NCBI GenBank assembly: GCA_947489085.1
Contig: CANLCJ010000016.1
Span: 31,326-95,325, forward strand
DNA from: an uncultured Flavobacteriaceae bacterium
GTDB lineage: Bacteria > Bacteroidota > Bacteroidia > Flavobacteriales > Flavobacteriaceae
Length of the DNA stretch: 64,000 bases
Direction of reading: 5' to 3'
Every line of letters starts with the position of its first letter. Positions within the stretch are counted from its first letter, which is position 1. Made by a program: the position numbers and the translations under genes. The notes beneath the pieces are model-generated. The model did not search any database. It saw only the letters and a program-made list of their open reading frames with translations, and was not told the DNA's origin. Shown one piece after another: positions 1 to 8,833 of the stretch.

Positions 1-2
1 TA

Positions 3-2078
3 GGCATAAAGGTAGATTATGTCGCAGGCACTAGTATGGGTGCTATTATAGGAGCATTGTACGCCTCGGGATACTCTGGTAACGCATTAGATTCCATTTT
101 TAATAGTGTAGATTTCGATAAAATTATAAACGACGACCTGCCCAGAGGTGCCAAAGCATTTAACGAAAGAAACAGCGCAGAGCGTTATGCGCTAACCCTG
201 CCTTTCGAAGGGTTTAAACTGCAATTGCCCTCTGCATTGTCTAGAGGTCAAAATATTTTTAATATTTTATCAAGGCTGCTGTTGCATACCAACGGGATAC
301 ACAATTTTAAAGATTTACATATTCCTTTTTTCTGTTTGGCAACAAATATAGAAACAGGGAAATCTGTAGTTTTAGAAAGCGGTAACTTACCGCAAGCACT
401 TATGGCTAGTAGTGCACTACCGTCCTTATTTCAACCCGTAATTTTAGAAGATAAAATTCTGGTAGATGGCGGGGTAACCAACAACTATCCTATAGACGAA
501 TTGAAGGCTAAAGGCATGGATTTTATAATTGGTGTAGATGTACAGGATGGCCTAATAAAAAGAGAAGAGCTTACCTCGGCCACAGATGTTTTAATTCAAA
601 TAAATAATTTTAGAACAATTAATGCGATGAAATTAAAATCGCAACAAACAGATGTACACATAAAACCAGACATAGAAGACTTTAGCTTAATTTCCTTCGA
701 CAAAGGCAATGCTATTATTGCCAAAGGAAAAACAGCTACCTTAGCACAAATAGACAAGCTAAAAGCGCTTATGAAAAATAAAGCACATACAGATTCTGGC
801 GAATTAGGGATAGGATTAAAAGACACCATAACCATAAGGAAGGTGGCTATTAAAGGCAATAAACAATATACCAGAGCTTACATAAAAGGAAAATTAAAAT
901 TAAAGAATGAAGGCGAAGTTGTCTATAAGGACTTTATAAAAGGTGTTAATAGCTTAATTGCAACAAATAATTTTAATGCATTTCATTATTACCTTAAACC
1001 CACAGAAGAAAAAAGAGTTTACGATTTATTGGCAGATATTAAAGAAAATAGACAATCTACCTTTCTGCGTTTGGCTTTGCATTACGACGATTTATATAAA
1101 AGTGCGGCATTAGTTAATATTACCAAAAAGCGGCTGTTATTTAAAAATGATGTAGCATCGTTAGATCTTATTCTGGGGGATAATGTTAGGTATAATTTTA
1201 ATTATTTAATAGATAAGGGTTTTTACTGGAGCATCGGTTTAAGATCTAGATTTAATGGTTTCGAAAAAGGTGTTGATGCCCAATTATTTTTAGACGATTC
1301 TACAATTTCAAATACCAGTGTAAATCAAATTAATATAGATTTACAAGACCAAACCAATCAAATTTATTTGGAGACCTTGTTTAGAAAAAACTTCGCCCTA
1401 AATTTAGGCGTAGAACATAAACGTTTAGAAATAAAATCTGAGACCATCCCAAGCGAAACAGGACAAGACGAATTTGTTTTCGAAGCGACAGATTACGGTA
1501 GTGTTTTTGGAACGCTTAAACTAGATACTTATAACGATAAGTATTTTCCAAGCAAAGGTCTGTTTTTCGAAGGCGATTTACACTCGTACCTTTTGGCTTC
1601 AGATTTTAATACTAATTTTGATAGTTTTTCTATAGTAAAAGCCAAAGCTGGCTATGCATTTAGCGTACTTCCAAAATTAGCCTTTAACATACAGTCGGGC
1701 GCAGGCTTTAAGTTTGGAGATAAATCTACAACAAGTTTAGATTTTGCTTTAGGAGGTTTTGGTAACGATTTTATAAATAATTTTGAGTCGTTTTTAGGTT
1801 ACGATTTTATTGCTCTAACAGGGAATAACTACATTAAAACCAGTTTTAGTGCAGACTACGAGTTTTTTGCAAAAAGCCACTTAACATTAGAAGGCAATTG
1901 GGCTAATGTAGACGATGATATATTTGAAAGAGGCGAGTGGTTAACTTTACCTACCTACAGTGGTTATGCACTTGGTTATGCTTACGATAGCTTTTTAGGA
2001 CCTGTACAAATAAAATATAGTTATTCGCCAGAAAACAATAACGGCATTTGGTATTTTAATTTAGGGTTTTGGTTTTAA
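3..2078 (+). CDS. Patatin-like phospholipase with POTRA and Omp85 barrel (5' end missing)
   Basis: The frame is open to the left window edge. The nucleophile motif GTSMG is encoded at nt 27-41, so the true start lies upstream. The catalytic dyad partner appears as VDGGVTNNYP about 145 residues later. After the patatin domain comes a POTRA-like segment (around ITIRKVAIKGNKQYT) and then a long beta-rich region ending in phenylalanine, as outer-membrane barrels do. Patatin plus POTRA plus Omp85 barrel is the layout of PlpD-type (type Vd) autotransporters, so I infer an outer-membrane-anchored or surface-exposed lipase. Substrate unknown. It is followed by a 145-bp gap and then DUF3108. Confidence 0.85.
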   Translation, partial: GIKVDYVAGTSMGAIIGALYASGYSGNALDSIFNSVDFDKIINDDLPRGAKAFNERNSAERYALTLPFEGFKLQLPSALSRGQNIFNILSRLLLHTNGIHNFKDLHIPFFCLATNIETGKSVVLESGNLPQALMASSALPSLFQPVILEDKILVDGGVTNNYPIDELKAKGMDFIIGVDVQDGLIKREELTSATDVLIQINNFRTINAMKLKSQQTDVHIKPDIEDFSLISFDKGNAIIAKGKTATLAQIDKLKALMKNKAHTDSGELGIGLKDTITIRKVAIKGNKQYTRAYIKGKLKLKNEGEVVYKDFIKGVNSLIATNNFNAFHYYLKPTEEKRVYDLLADIKENRQSTFLRLALHYDDLYKSAALVNITKKRLLFKNDVASLDLILGDNVRYNFNYLIDKGFYWSIGLRSRFNGFEKGVDAQLFLDDSTISNTSVNQINIDLQDQTNQIYLETLFRKNFALNLGVEHKRLEIKSETIPSETGQDEFVFEATDYGSVFGTLKLDTYNDKYFPSKGLFFEGDLHSYLLASDFNTNFDSFSIVKAKAGYAFSVLPKLAFNIQSGAGFKFGDKSTTSLDFALGGFGNDFINNFESFLGYDFIALTGNNYIKTSFSADYEFFAKSHLTLEGNWANVDDDIFERGEWLTLPTYSGYALGYAYDSFLGPVQIKYSYSPENNNGIWYFNLGFWF

Positions 2079-2223
2079 AACCTATCTGTTTTTTGGCGCT
2101 ACAAAAATGAACCAACAGAAAGCTTAACAAATTAAATTTATTTTTTTGGAATAGTAATTGTAATTTTATTAGCACAATTTAATCTTATGCTCCAAATAAG
2201 CATTTATAACAACCTATATTAAT

Positions 2224-3006
2224 ATGAAAAAAATACTATATATATGTGTTATTTTAACATTAATACAAACTGTAGGAGCGCAGTCTAAATCTGCGTTTCA
2301 AGAAGGCGAATGGTTTAAATTTAAGATGAGCTATAGTGGCTTTTTAAAAGCCGGTAATGCCACCTTATTAGTTAAAGAAGAACAACTCAACAATAAAGAT
2401 GTATTCCATGTAGTAGGTAAAGGTTGGACTACGGGGATGATTAAGTGGTTTTTTAAAGTAGAAGATAGGTATGAGACCTATTTTGATAAAACCACAAACA
2501 TGCCATATAAATTTATAAGAGATATAGACGAAGGTGGACACACTAAAGATATAGAAATAAATTTCGACCAAGAGAACCAAAAAGCATACGTTAACGATAA
2601 AAAGCGCAAGAAAAAGAAGGTTATAGATACCAAACCAAATATTCAAGATATGGTGTCTACGTTTTATTATCTAAGAAATAACCTAGATACAGATGGTCTA
2701 AAAGAAGGGGACGAAGTTCAGGTAGATATGTTTTTCGACGAAGAAAACTACGGTTTCAAGCTGCAATATTTAGGCGAAGAAAAAATTAATACAACATTCG
2801 GAGAAATCACCTCTTTAAAGTTCAGGCCTTACGTGTTAGCAGGGCGTGTTTTTAAAGAAGAAGAAAGTTTAACACTATGGGTATCTAAAGATAAAAATAA
2901 AGTACCTTTGCGCATAAAGGCAGATTTAGCAGTAGGATCGCTTAGAGCAGATTTAGACGCTGTTAAAGGATTAAAATATCCATCGGCCTTAGTTGTTAAG
3001 AATTAA
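2224..3006 (+). CDS. DUF3108 domain-containing secreted protein
   Basis: 260 residues with a clear signal peptide (MKKILYICVILTLIQTVGAQ). The body matches my memory of DUF3108 proteins: an opening EGEWFKFKMSYSGF strand and a beta-rich body with many charged residues, predicted periplasmic. The function of the family is not established; some members sit near outer-membrane or envelope genes. Its stop codon overlaps the start of the tryptophan dioxygenase gene (TAATG), so the two are probably co-translated, although no functional link is obvious. Confidence 0.75.
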   Translation: MKKILYICVILTLIQTVGAQSKSAFQEGEWFKFKMSYSGFLKAGNATLLVKEEQLNNKDVFHVVGKGWTTGMIKWFFKVEDRYETYFDKTTNMPYKFIRDIDEGGHTKDIEINFDQENQKAYVNDKKRKKKKVIDTKPNIQDMVSTFYYLRNNLDTDGLKEGDEVQVDMFFDEENYGFKLQYLGEEKINTTFGEITSLKFRPYVLAGRVFKEEESLTLWVSKDKNKVPLRIKADLAVGSLRADLDAVKGLKYPSALVVKN

Positions 3007-3929
3007 TGAAATCAGAAGATAACATAACTCATAAGCTCGAAAAAAAATACGAATCTATAGATCAAGATATAGATGTGCATTTAAAAGGGTTACTACATAC
3101 CAAACCAGTTAATTACTGGGATTATATACAAACAGATGTTTTATTAAATCTCCAAAAGCCTAAGACAGATTTTCCAGATGAGATGGTGTTTATCATGTAC
3201 CATCAAATAAGCGAATTACTGTTTAAAATGATACTTTCTGAGATAGAACAGATAGCCCAAGCAACAGTTAAACTAGATGTTTTTACAGAAAAAGTACAAC
3301 GTATAAGTCGTTATTTCGATGTGCTAACATCCTCCTTCAGTATAATGAAAGACGGAATGAATGTTTCTCAGTACAACGAATTTAGAACAGCACTAACCCC
3401 AGCAAGTGGTTTTCAAAGCGCACAATATAGAAAAGTAGAATTAGCTTCTACAGAGCTTATTAACCTTATAGATAAGCGTTTTAGGGCAAAAGTAAATCAA
3501 GATATATGTTGTGAAGAGGGCTTCGAAAACTTATACTGGCAAGCAGCAGGTAAAGATTTTAAAACAGGAAAAAAAACCTACACACTAACTGCATTCGAGG
3601 CACGTTATAAAGAAGAACTTATTGGCTTTTCTAATACGTATAAAACCACTAACCTCTGGAGTAAGTTTAAAGAATTGCCTAAAGCAGATCAAGAAAATCC
3701 AACGCTTGTAAAAGTTATGCGAGAGTACGACTATACTGTTAACGTTAAATGGGTTATGGCGCATTATGATACAGCAAACCATTATCTAAATATTTGTGGC
3801 AAAACAGCTGAAGCCACAGGAGGTAGTGAGTGGGTAAAATATATGCATCCAAAATACCAAAAAAGAATATTTTTTCCAGATTTATGGACAAAACAAGAAA
3901 TAGAAGATTGGGGCGTAAATGTATCATAA
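3006..3929 (+). CDS. kynA: Tryptophan 2,3-dioxygenase family protein
   Basis: 307 residues. Heme enzyme that opens the indole ring of L-tryptophan to N-formylkynurenine, first step of the kynurenine pathway. Family marks are visible: MYHQISELLFKM (active-site His region), QYNEFRTAL and PASGFQSAQYR (substrate-contact Tyr, Arg and Ser), and WVMAHYDTANHYL with the probable heme-ligand His. Cytosolic, no signal peptide. It overlaps DUF3108 by one base and the next lipoprotein gene by 46 bp, so a four-gene operon down to pgi is plausible. No other kynurenine gene is nearby. Confidence 0.9.
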   Translation: MKSEDNITHKLEKKYESIDQDIDVHLKGLLHTKPVNYWDYIQTDVLLNLQKPKTDFPDEMVFIMYHQISELLFKMILSEIEQIAQATVKLDVFTEKVQRISRYFDVLTSSFSIMKDGMNVSQYNEFRTALTPASGFQSAQYRKVELASTELINLIDKRFRAKVNQDICCEEGFENLYWQAAGKDFKTGKKTYTLTAFEARYKEELIGFSNTYKTTNLWSKFKELPKADQENPTLVKVMREYDYTVNVKWVMAHYDTANHYLNICGKTAEATGGSEWVKYMHPKYQKRIFFPDLWTKQEIEDWGVNVS

Positions 3930-5206
3930 TTATATGCTTAGGGTTGCTTGTGTTTTCGTGTAAAAACGATACTCAAAAACCAGAAGAAGAGAACGTAGAA
4001 GTAGCGGTAGAAGTACCCGAACCCAACATAGAATTCGGGTTCAATTTAGACAATTACATTGTTAAAAGAGATACTATTAAAAGTGGAGATAGCTTTGGAG
4101 AAATCTTAGAGCGAAACCATGTAGGCTACCCAAAAATTTTTAATATTGCCGAAAAAGCTAAAGACACCTTCGATATAAGACGCTTACAAGTAGGAAAGCC
4201 TTATACCCTGTTGTGTGTTAAAGAAGATTCTTTAGAAATACCTAAAAGCTTTATATACCAACCTAATCTTGAGGAATATGTGGTTATCGACTTTAAAGAC
4301 TCTATCCATGCTTATAAAAGTAGTAAACCTATAAAGTATGTTGAAAAAATAGCTACAGGCATTATAAATAGCAACATTTCAGAAACCCTAGAATCTCAAG
4401 GTTTAAGCCCAAGACTTGCCTACAAAATGGCAGACGAAATTTATGCATGGACTATAGATTTTAGAAGGTTGCAAAAAGGAGATCGTTTTAAAGTTATTTA
4501 CACAGATAAGTATATAGACGATAGTATCTATACAGGAGTACACAAAGTAAAAGCAGCCTATTTTGAACACAATACGGAGCCTTTTTACGCATTCGAGTTT
4601 ACCACAGACTCTGTAAAAGGAATAGTAGATTATTTTAACGAAGAAGCAAAGAATTTAAGACGTGCTTTTTTAAAAGCCCCTGTTAAATTTAGCAGAATAT
4701 CATCTCGATATAACTTAAAGCGTCGTATTGCAGTATATGGATACAAAGTAAAACCACATAAAGGTACCGATTTTGCAGCGCCAATAGGCACACCAATTAT
4801 GGCCACCGCAAACGGTACAGTTACAAAATCTGAACGTCGTGGTGGTAACGGTAACTATGTAAAAATAAGACATAATGCCACTTACGAAACGCAATACTTA
4901 CACATGCGAAAACGTAAGGTAAAACGTGGCGACTTTGTTAAGCAAGGAGATATTATAGGTTGGGTTGGTATGACGGGAAATACAGGAGGGCCACACGTAT
5001 GTTATCGCTTTTGGAAAAACGGAAGACAGGTAGATCCCTTTAAACAAAAATTACCAGAAGCCAAACCTATATCAGACTCTTTAAAAATCAAATATTTAAA
5101 TTATATAGAACCCATAAAATATAAGTTAGATAATATTAATTTTAAACCACAGATTACAGAAAAAGAAGTGCCAGAAGCACCTGTAATTTACCAAACCAAT
5201 TCATAA
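3884..5206 (+). CDS. M23 family peptidoglycan peptidase, lipoprotein
   Basis: I chose the ATG at 3884 rather than the in-frame ATG at 3830: it gives a basic n-region, hydrophobic core and lipobox (LVFSC), so this is a predicted lipoprotein of about 440 residues. A LysM/OapA-like segment follows ([19 protein letters not shown]), then a C-terminal LytM domain with HKGTDF (zinc ligands His and Asp) and QYLHM. The usual last motif HxH is PHVCYRF here, so the third zinc ligand is Cys, not His. I recall the same form in other Bacteroidota homologues. Likely an envelope murein endopeptidase. It overlaps the preceding gene by 46 bp and pgi follows 2 bp later. Confidence 0.85.
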   Translation: MDKTRNRRLGRKCIIIICLGLLVFSCKNDTQKPEEENVEVAVEVPEPNIEFGFNLDNYIVKRDTIKSGDSFGEILERNHVGYPKIFNIAEKAKDTFDIRRLQVGKPYTLLCVKEDSLEIPKSFIYQPNLEEYVVIDFKDSIHAYKSSKPIKYVEKIATGIINSNISETLESQGLSPRLAYKMADEIYAWTIDFRRLQKGDRFKVIYTDKYIDDSIYTGVHKVKAAYFEHNTEPFYAFEFTTDSVKGIVDYFNEEAKNLRRAFLKAPVKFSRISSRYNLKRRIAVYGYKVKPHKGTDFAAPIGTPIMATANGTVTKSERRGGNGNYVKIRHNATYETQYLHMRKRKVKRGDFVKQGDIIGWVGMTGNTGGPHVCYRFWKNGRQVDPFKQKLPEAKPISDSLKIKYLNYIEPIKYKLDNINFKPQITEKEVPEAPVIYQTNS

Positions 5207-5208
5207 TT

Positions 5209-6828
5209 ATGGCGTTACCTAACATAAACCCAACAACAACTAATTCTTGGAAAAAATTAGAGGCTCACTTTAAAGAAGTAGCCAGTTTACAAATGAAAGA
5301 TTTATTTGCTAAAGACAAAGAACGAGCAGATAAGTTTACCATATCATGGGAAGATTTTTATGTAGATTTCTCTAAGAATAGAATTACAGACGCTACACTA
5401 CAATACTTGTTAGAATTAGCAGATGAGGTAGGTTTAAAAACAGCAATAGAACGTCAATACCAAGGCGATAAAATAAATAAAACTGAAGGCAGAGCAGTAC
5501 TGCATACAGCATTAAGAGCGCCCGCCGATGCCATAATTACGGTAGATGGTAAAAATATTGTCCCAGAAGTACAAGCAGTAAAAGAAGATGTAAAAACATT
5601 TACAAACGCAGTTGTAAATGGAGAGCGTAAAGGCTATACAGGAAAACCCTTTACGCATGTTGTAAACATTGGTATAGGAGGATCAGACTTAGGGCCAGCC
5701 ATGGTTGTAGATGCACTACAATTTTATAAAAACCAACTTACCACCTATTTTGTAAGTAACGTAGATGGCGACCACGTAAATGAGGTTATAAAAAAATTAA
5801 ATCCAGAAACTACACTCTTTGTAATTGTTTCGAAAACCTTTACCACCCAAGAAACAATATCTAATGCCAACACCATAAAAAAATGGTTTTTACAATCTGC
5901 TAATAAAGAAGATATAGCCAAACACTTTGTAGCTGTATCTACAAATTTAGAAGCAGTACAAAATTTTGGCATTCATAAAGATAATATTTTCCCTATGTGG
6001 GATTGGGTTGGAGGCCGTTTTTCGCTTTGGAGTGCTGTAGGGTTATCTATAAGTCTAGCCGTAGGTTACGATAATTACGAGAGCCTTTTAACAGGAGCGC
6101 ATAAAATGGATGTGCATTTTAAAAATGAAGATTTTAAAAGTAATATTCCTGTAGTCTTAGGCTTAATAAGCATTTGGTACAACAACTTTTTTAAAGCAGA
6201 AAGCGAAGCCGTAATTCCATACGCACAATACCTAAACCAGTTTGCAACTTACCTACAACAAGGCATTATGGAAAGTAACGGTAAGAGTATAGACAGAAAT
6301 GGAGATCCAGTTAATTACCAAACAGGAACGTTAATATGGGGCGAGCCAGGCACAAACTCTCAACACGCCTTTTTTCAGCTAATCCACCAAGGCACAAAAT
6401 TAATACCAGCAGATTTTATAGGATTTACGCAATCTTTACATGGTAACCAAGACCACCACGATAAGCTAATATCTAACTTTTTAGCGCAAACGGAAGCATT
6501 ACTAAACGGTAAAACCGAAACTCAGGTTGCGGAAGAAGGCACTAAAGAAGATATTATGCCTTTTAAAGTATTTGGTGGTAATAAGCCCACTAACACTATT
6601 TTTATAAATAAGCTAAGCCCAGAAAGTTTAGGAAAACTTATCGCTATGTACGAGCATAAAATATTTGTACAAGGAGTTATTTGGAATATTTTTAGCTACG
6701 ATCAATTTGGTGTCGAATTAGGTAAGCAACTCGCCAATAAAATATTGAAAGAATTTAATGGAGAAGAAAGTAGTACGCACGATGCATCTACGCTCAATTT
6801 GCTAAACCACTATAAGAACAACAGGTAA
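5209..6828 (+). CDS. pgi: Glucose-6-phosphate isomerase
   Basis: 539 residues, normal length for the family. Interconverts glucose-6-phosphate and fructose-6-phosphate in glycolysis and gluconeogenesis. The PGI signature [16 protein letters not shown] is present, as are GIGGSDLGP (phosphate-binding loop) and [18 protein letters not shown]. Starts 2 bp after the M23 lipoprotein, so it is translated from the same transcript or has its own promoter within that gene. Nothing unusual. Confidence 0.97.
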   Translation: MALPNINPTTTNSWKKLEAHFKEVASLQMKDLFAKDKERADKFTISWEDFYVDFSKNRITDATLQYLLELADEVGLKTAIERQYQGDKINKTEGRAVLHTALRAPADAIITVDGKNIVPEVQAVKEDVKTFTNAVVNGERKGYTGKPFTHVVNIGIGGSDLGPAMVVDALQFYKNQLTTYFVSNVDGDHVNEVIKKLNPETTLFVIVSKTFTTQETISNANTIKKWFLQSANKEDIAKHFVAVSTNLEAVQNFGIHKDNIFPMWDWVGGRFSLWSAVGLSISLAVGYDNYESLLTGAHKMDVHFKNEDFKSNIPVVLGLISIWYNNFFKAESEAVIPYAQYLNQFATYLQQGIMESNGKSIDRNGDPVNYQTGTLIWGEPGTNSQHAFFQLIHQGTKLIPADFIGFTQSLHGNQDHHDKLISNFLAQTEALLNGKTETQVAEEGTKEDIMPFKVFGGNKPTNTIFINKLSPESLGKLIAMYEHKIFVQGVIWNIFSYDQFGVELGKQLANKILKEFNGEESSTHDASTLNLLNHYKNNR

Positions 6829-6939
6829 AAGAGCGAATAACAAGCGTTTCTCTCCTGTTAAAATAATAGAAACTAAATTTAGAGGCATTTGACATGACGT
6901 GGAAATGTTTGGGATGAGAGTTTTAAATAAGATAGATGA

Positions 6940-7110
6940 TTTATAAATCGAATACTACCACACAAATTTAGATTACTAGTACTCCTACTCGTTGCTACCT
7001 TTAGCCTGTCTTGCGAAAATGATAGTGAAGAAGGTTGTGAAACAGAAACAGTTTGTTTCGGTCAAGCAAATTGTATAGAGCGCCTTATAGAAGGGACTTG
7101 TTTCAATTAG
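6940..7110 (+). pseudogene. Remnant of a small Cys-rich lipoprotein gene
   Basis: The frame ending in TAG at 7108 encodes a hydrophobic stretch with a lipobox-like end (VATFSLSC) followed by an acidic, cysteine-rich tail (CETETVCFGQANCIERL). There is no ATG, GTG or TTG in that frame after the stop at 6937-6939. An ATG at 6936 is in another frame and stops after 11 codons, so one indel near 6969 would join them. I read it as a small lipoprotein gene broken by a frameshift. Function unknown. The rest of the 6829-7220 gap holds only the terminator at 7145. Confidence 0.4.
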
Positions 7111-7144
7111 GCTTATTAGTATTAAAAAACATAAATTTTATAAT

Positions 7145-7172
7145 GCCGCTTCTTTTAAGAAGTGGCTTTTTT
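7145..7172 (+). terminator. Rho-independent terminator
   Basis: A 10-bp stem (GCCGCTTCTT paired with AAGAAGTGGC, one G-U) with a two-base loop, followed by six T. It would end transcripts from pgi and the small lipoprotein remnant. Confidence 0.8.
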
Positions 7173-7220
7173 ATGAATTAAAATCATTATTTTTGACTTA
7201 GAAAAATAAAAGAAATTATC

Positions 7221-7661
7221 ATGTACGCAGTAACACAAGTTTTACACTCTTATTGGGCCTATTTAGTGCTTTTAGTTTTAGGTATAGCAGTAATAAATGC
7301 CATAGTAAAATCTGCTGGAGGTAAAGAATACGGGCCTAAAGATTTTAGAATTTCGTTGTTTACGCTTATTGTTACGCACATACAATTGCTTATAGGTTTG
7401 GTATTGTATTTTTCATCGCCAAGACTAGCATTGTTTTCAGAATTAGGTATGGGAGGCGTTATGAAAGATGCTGTTAACAGACTCTACTTGGTAGAACACC
7501 CTTTTATTAATATTATAGTTGTAGCTTTAATTACTATAGGTTACTCTAAGCATAAAAAGAAACTCACTTCCGCACCAAAATTAAAAACGATAGCTGTGTT
7601 TTATACTATTGCTTTAGTGCTCTTGTTAACAAGAATTCCTTGGAGTGCTTGGTTAAGCTAG
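7221..7661 (+). CDS. Small integral membrane protein (four helices)
   Basis: 146 residues with four hydrophobic segments (about residues 8-28, 48-66, 90-108 and 124-142) and few charged residues. I recall similar flavobacterial proteins annotated as cytochrome B-like or hypothetical. His residues lie in or near several helices (VLHSY, VTHIQ, VEHPF), which could bind heme, but that is not proven. It has its own -7-like element (TATTTTTG at 7188-7195) with no good TTG at -33. It converges with the EEP nuclease gene; the stops are 6 bp apart. Confidence 0.6.
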   Translation: MYAVTQVLHSYWAYLVLLVLGIAVINAIVKSAGGKEYGPKDFRISLFTLIVTHIQLLIGLVLYFSSPRLALFSELGMGGVMKDAVNRLYLVEHPFINIIVVALITIGYSKHKKKLTSAPKLKTIAVFYTIALVLLLTRIPWSAWLS

Positions 7662-7667
7662 AAAATA

Positions 7668-8717
7668 CTAATCTATAGCTTTAATAAGTTGTATGTAAAC
7701 AGGGAAATGATCGCTATAGCCACCGCTAAAACCAGTTCTATTCCAACTTCTATAAGGATACCCTTTATACTTACCAGAAGCTGTTATTAAATAGGCCTTG
7801 TTAAAAATACTAGCCCTGTAATATCTAAACGTATTGTAATCTTTAAGTAGCAAGGGTTGAGACAGTATTATTTGATCGAATAAACTCCAATTGTCCCTGT
7901 AAGCAGTAGTGCCAATACCATTTTTATAATAATTTTCAAATGGATTATATAGTGCCTTACCAGAAGTAGGACTGCGTTTTCTGGTTGTTTTTAAAATAGA
8001 TTTTAAGCTAGAGTCAATAGGGTTATCGTTTAAATCTCCCATAGTTATAATTTTAGCATAAGGATCTAGCTGTTGCAAAGAATCTATAATATGCTTATTT
8101 AATGTAGCAGCAGCCAAACGTTTCGATTCGCTTCTAGAAGCACCTCCACGCCTAGAAGGCCAGTGATTTACAATAATATGTATAGGGTCGTTTTCTAGCA
8201 TGCCACTAACCAGTAATTGATCTCTTGTGGTAATGTGTTTAGTACTATTTTCATCATGCAAATTAAGTGTATAGGTAACAGTACCAGTTGGTGTAAATAC
8301 GGCATCTTTATACAGTAAAGCAACATCAATGCCCCTAGCATCTGGACTATCGAAGTGAATGATATTGTAGCCCTTGTTAATTAAAGTATTAGTACGTATA
8401 AGGTCTTCAATCACACTCCTATTTTCAACTTCACAAATTCCTATAATAGCAGGAGCGTTTCCCGTATTCTCATATCCAATCTCAGAAATTACCCTTGCCA
8501 TATGTTTCACCTTTTTCAAATAAGCCTTAGACCTGTTCGTTTTAATGTTCATTATAGGGCTGTATTCGTCTAAAGTATTTGGATCGTTAATGCTATCAAA
8601 CAAGTTTTCAAGGTTATAAAACGCAACGGTATGAATTTTAAACCTATGTTTTTGTGCAACAGCAGTTAATGATAAAAAGCACAGGCACAGGACAAGAAAC
8701 ACTATTTTAAACCTCAT
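7668..8717 (-). CDS. Secreted endonuclease/exonuclease/phosphatase family protein
   Basis: 349 residues with a signal peptide (SLTAVAQ cleavage region). The EEP fold is shown by FYNLENLFD (Asn), IGICEVENRSV (catalytic Glu), VNHWPSRRGG (His), MGDLNDNPID (Asp/Asn) and SDHFPVYIQ (terminal Asp-His). The family cleaves phosphodiesters or phosphomonoesters with a divalent metal. Export suggests a scavenging role on extracellular DNA, RNA or phosphoesters. It is divergent from a TonB receptor and DUF5689 lipoprotein, a pairing that suggests import of the product (inference). Confidence 0.88.
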   Translation of the reverse strand: MRFKIVFLVLCLCFLSLTAVAQKHRFKIHTVAFYNLENLFDSINDPNTLDEYSPIMNIKTNRSKAYLKKVKHMARVISEIGYENTGNAPAIIGICEVENRSVIEDLIRTNTLINKGYNIIHFDSPDARGIDVALLYKDAVFTPTGTVTYTLNLHDENSTKHITTRDQLLVSGMLENDPIHIIVNHWPSRRGGASRSESKRLAAATLNKHIIDSLQQLDPYAKIITMGDLNDNPIDSSLKSILKTTRKRSPTSGKALYNPFENYYKNGIGTTAYRDNWSLFDQIILSQPLLLKDYNTFRYYRASIFNKAYLITASGKYKGYPYRSWNRTGFSGGYSDHFPVYIQLIKAID

Positions 8718-8833
8718 AAGTACTATTATAAATAAGATAAAACACTAATTAAAGATGTATTTTCTGTTAAAAAAGTTGAAATATATGTATAATTATTTTG
8801 TTTTTCTTATAATTGAAGCTCTGTAATTTAATT

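Noticed and set aside
3830..3884. ATG at 3830 as start of the M23 lipoprotein
   Set aside because: It would put 18 extra polar residues before the signal peptide and deepen the overlap with the dioxygenase gene to 100 bp.
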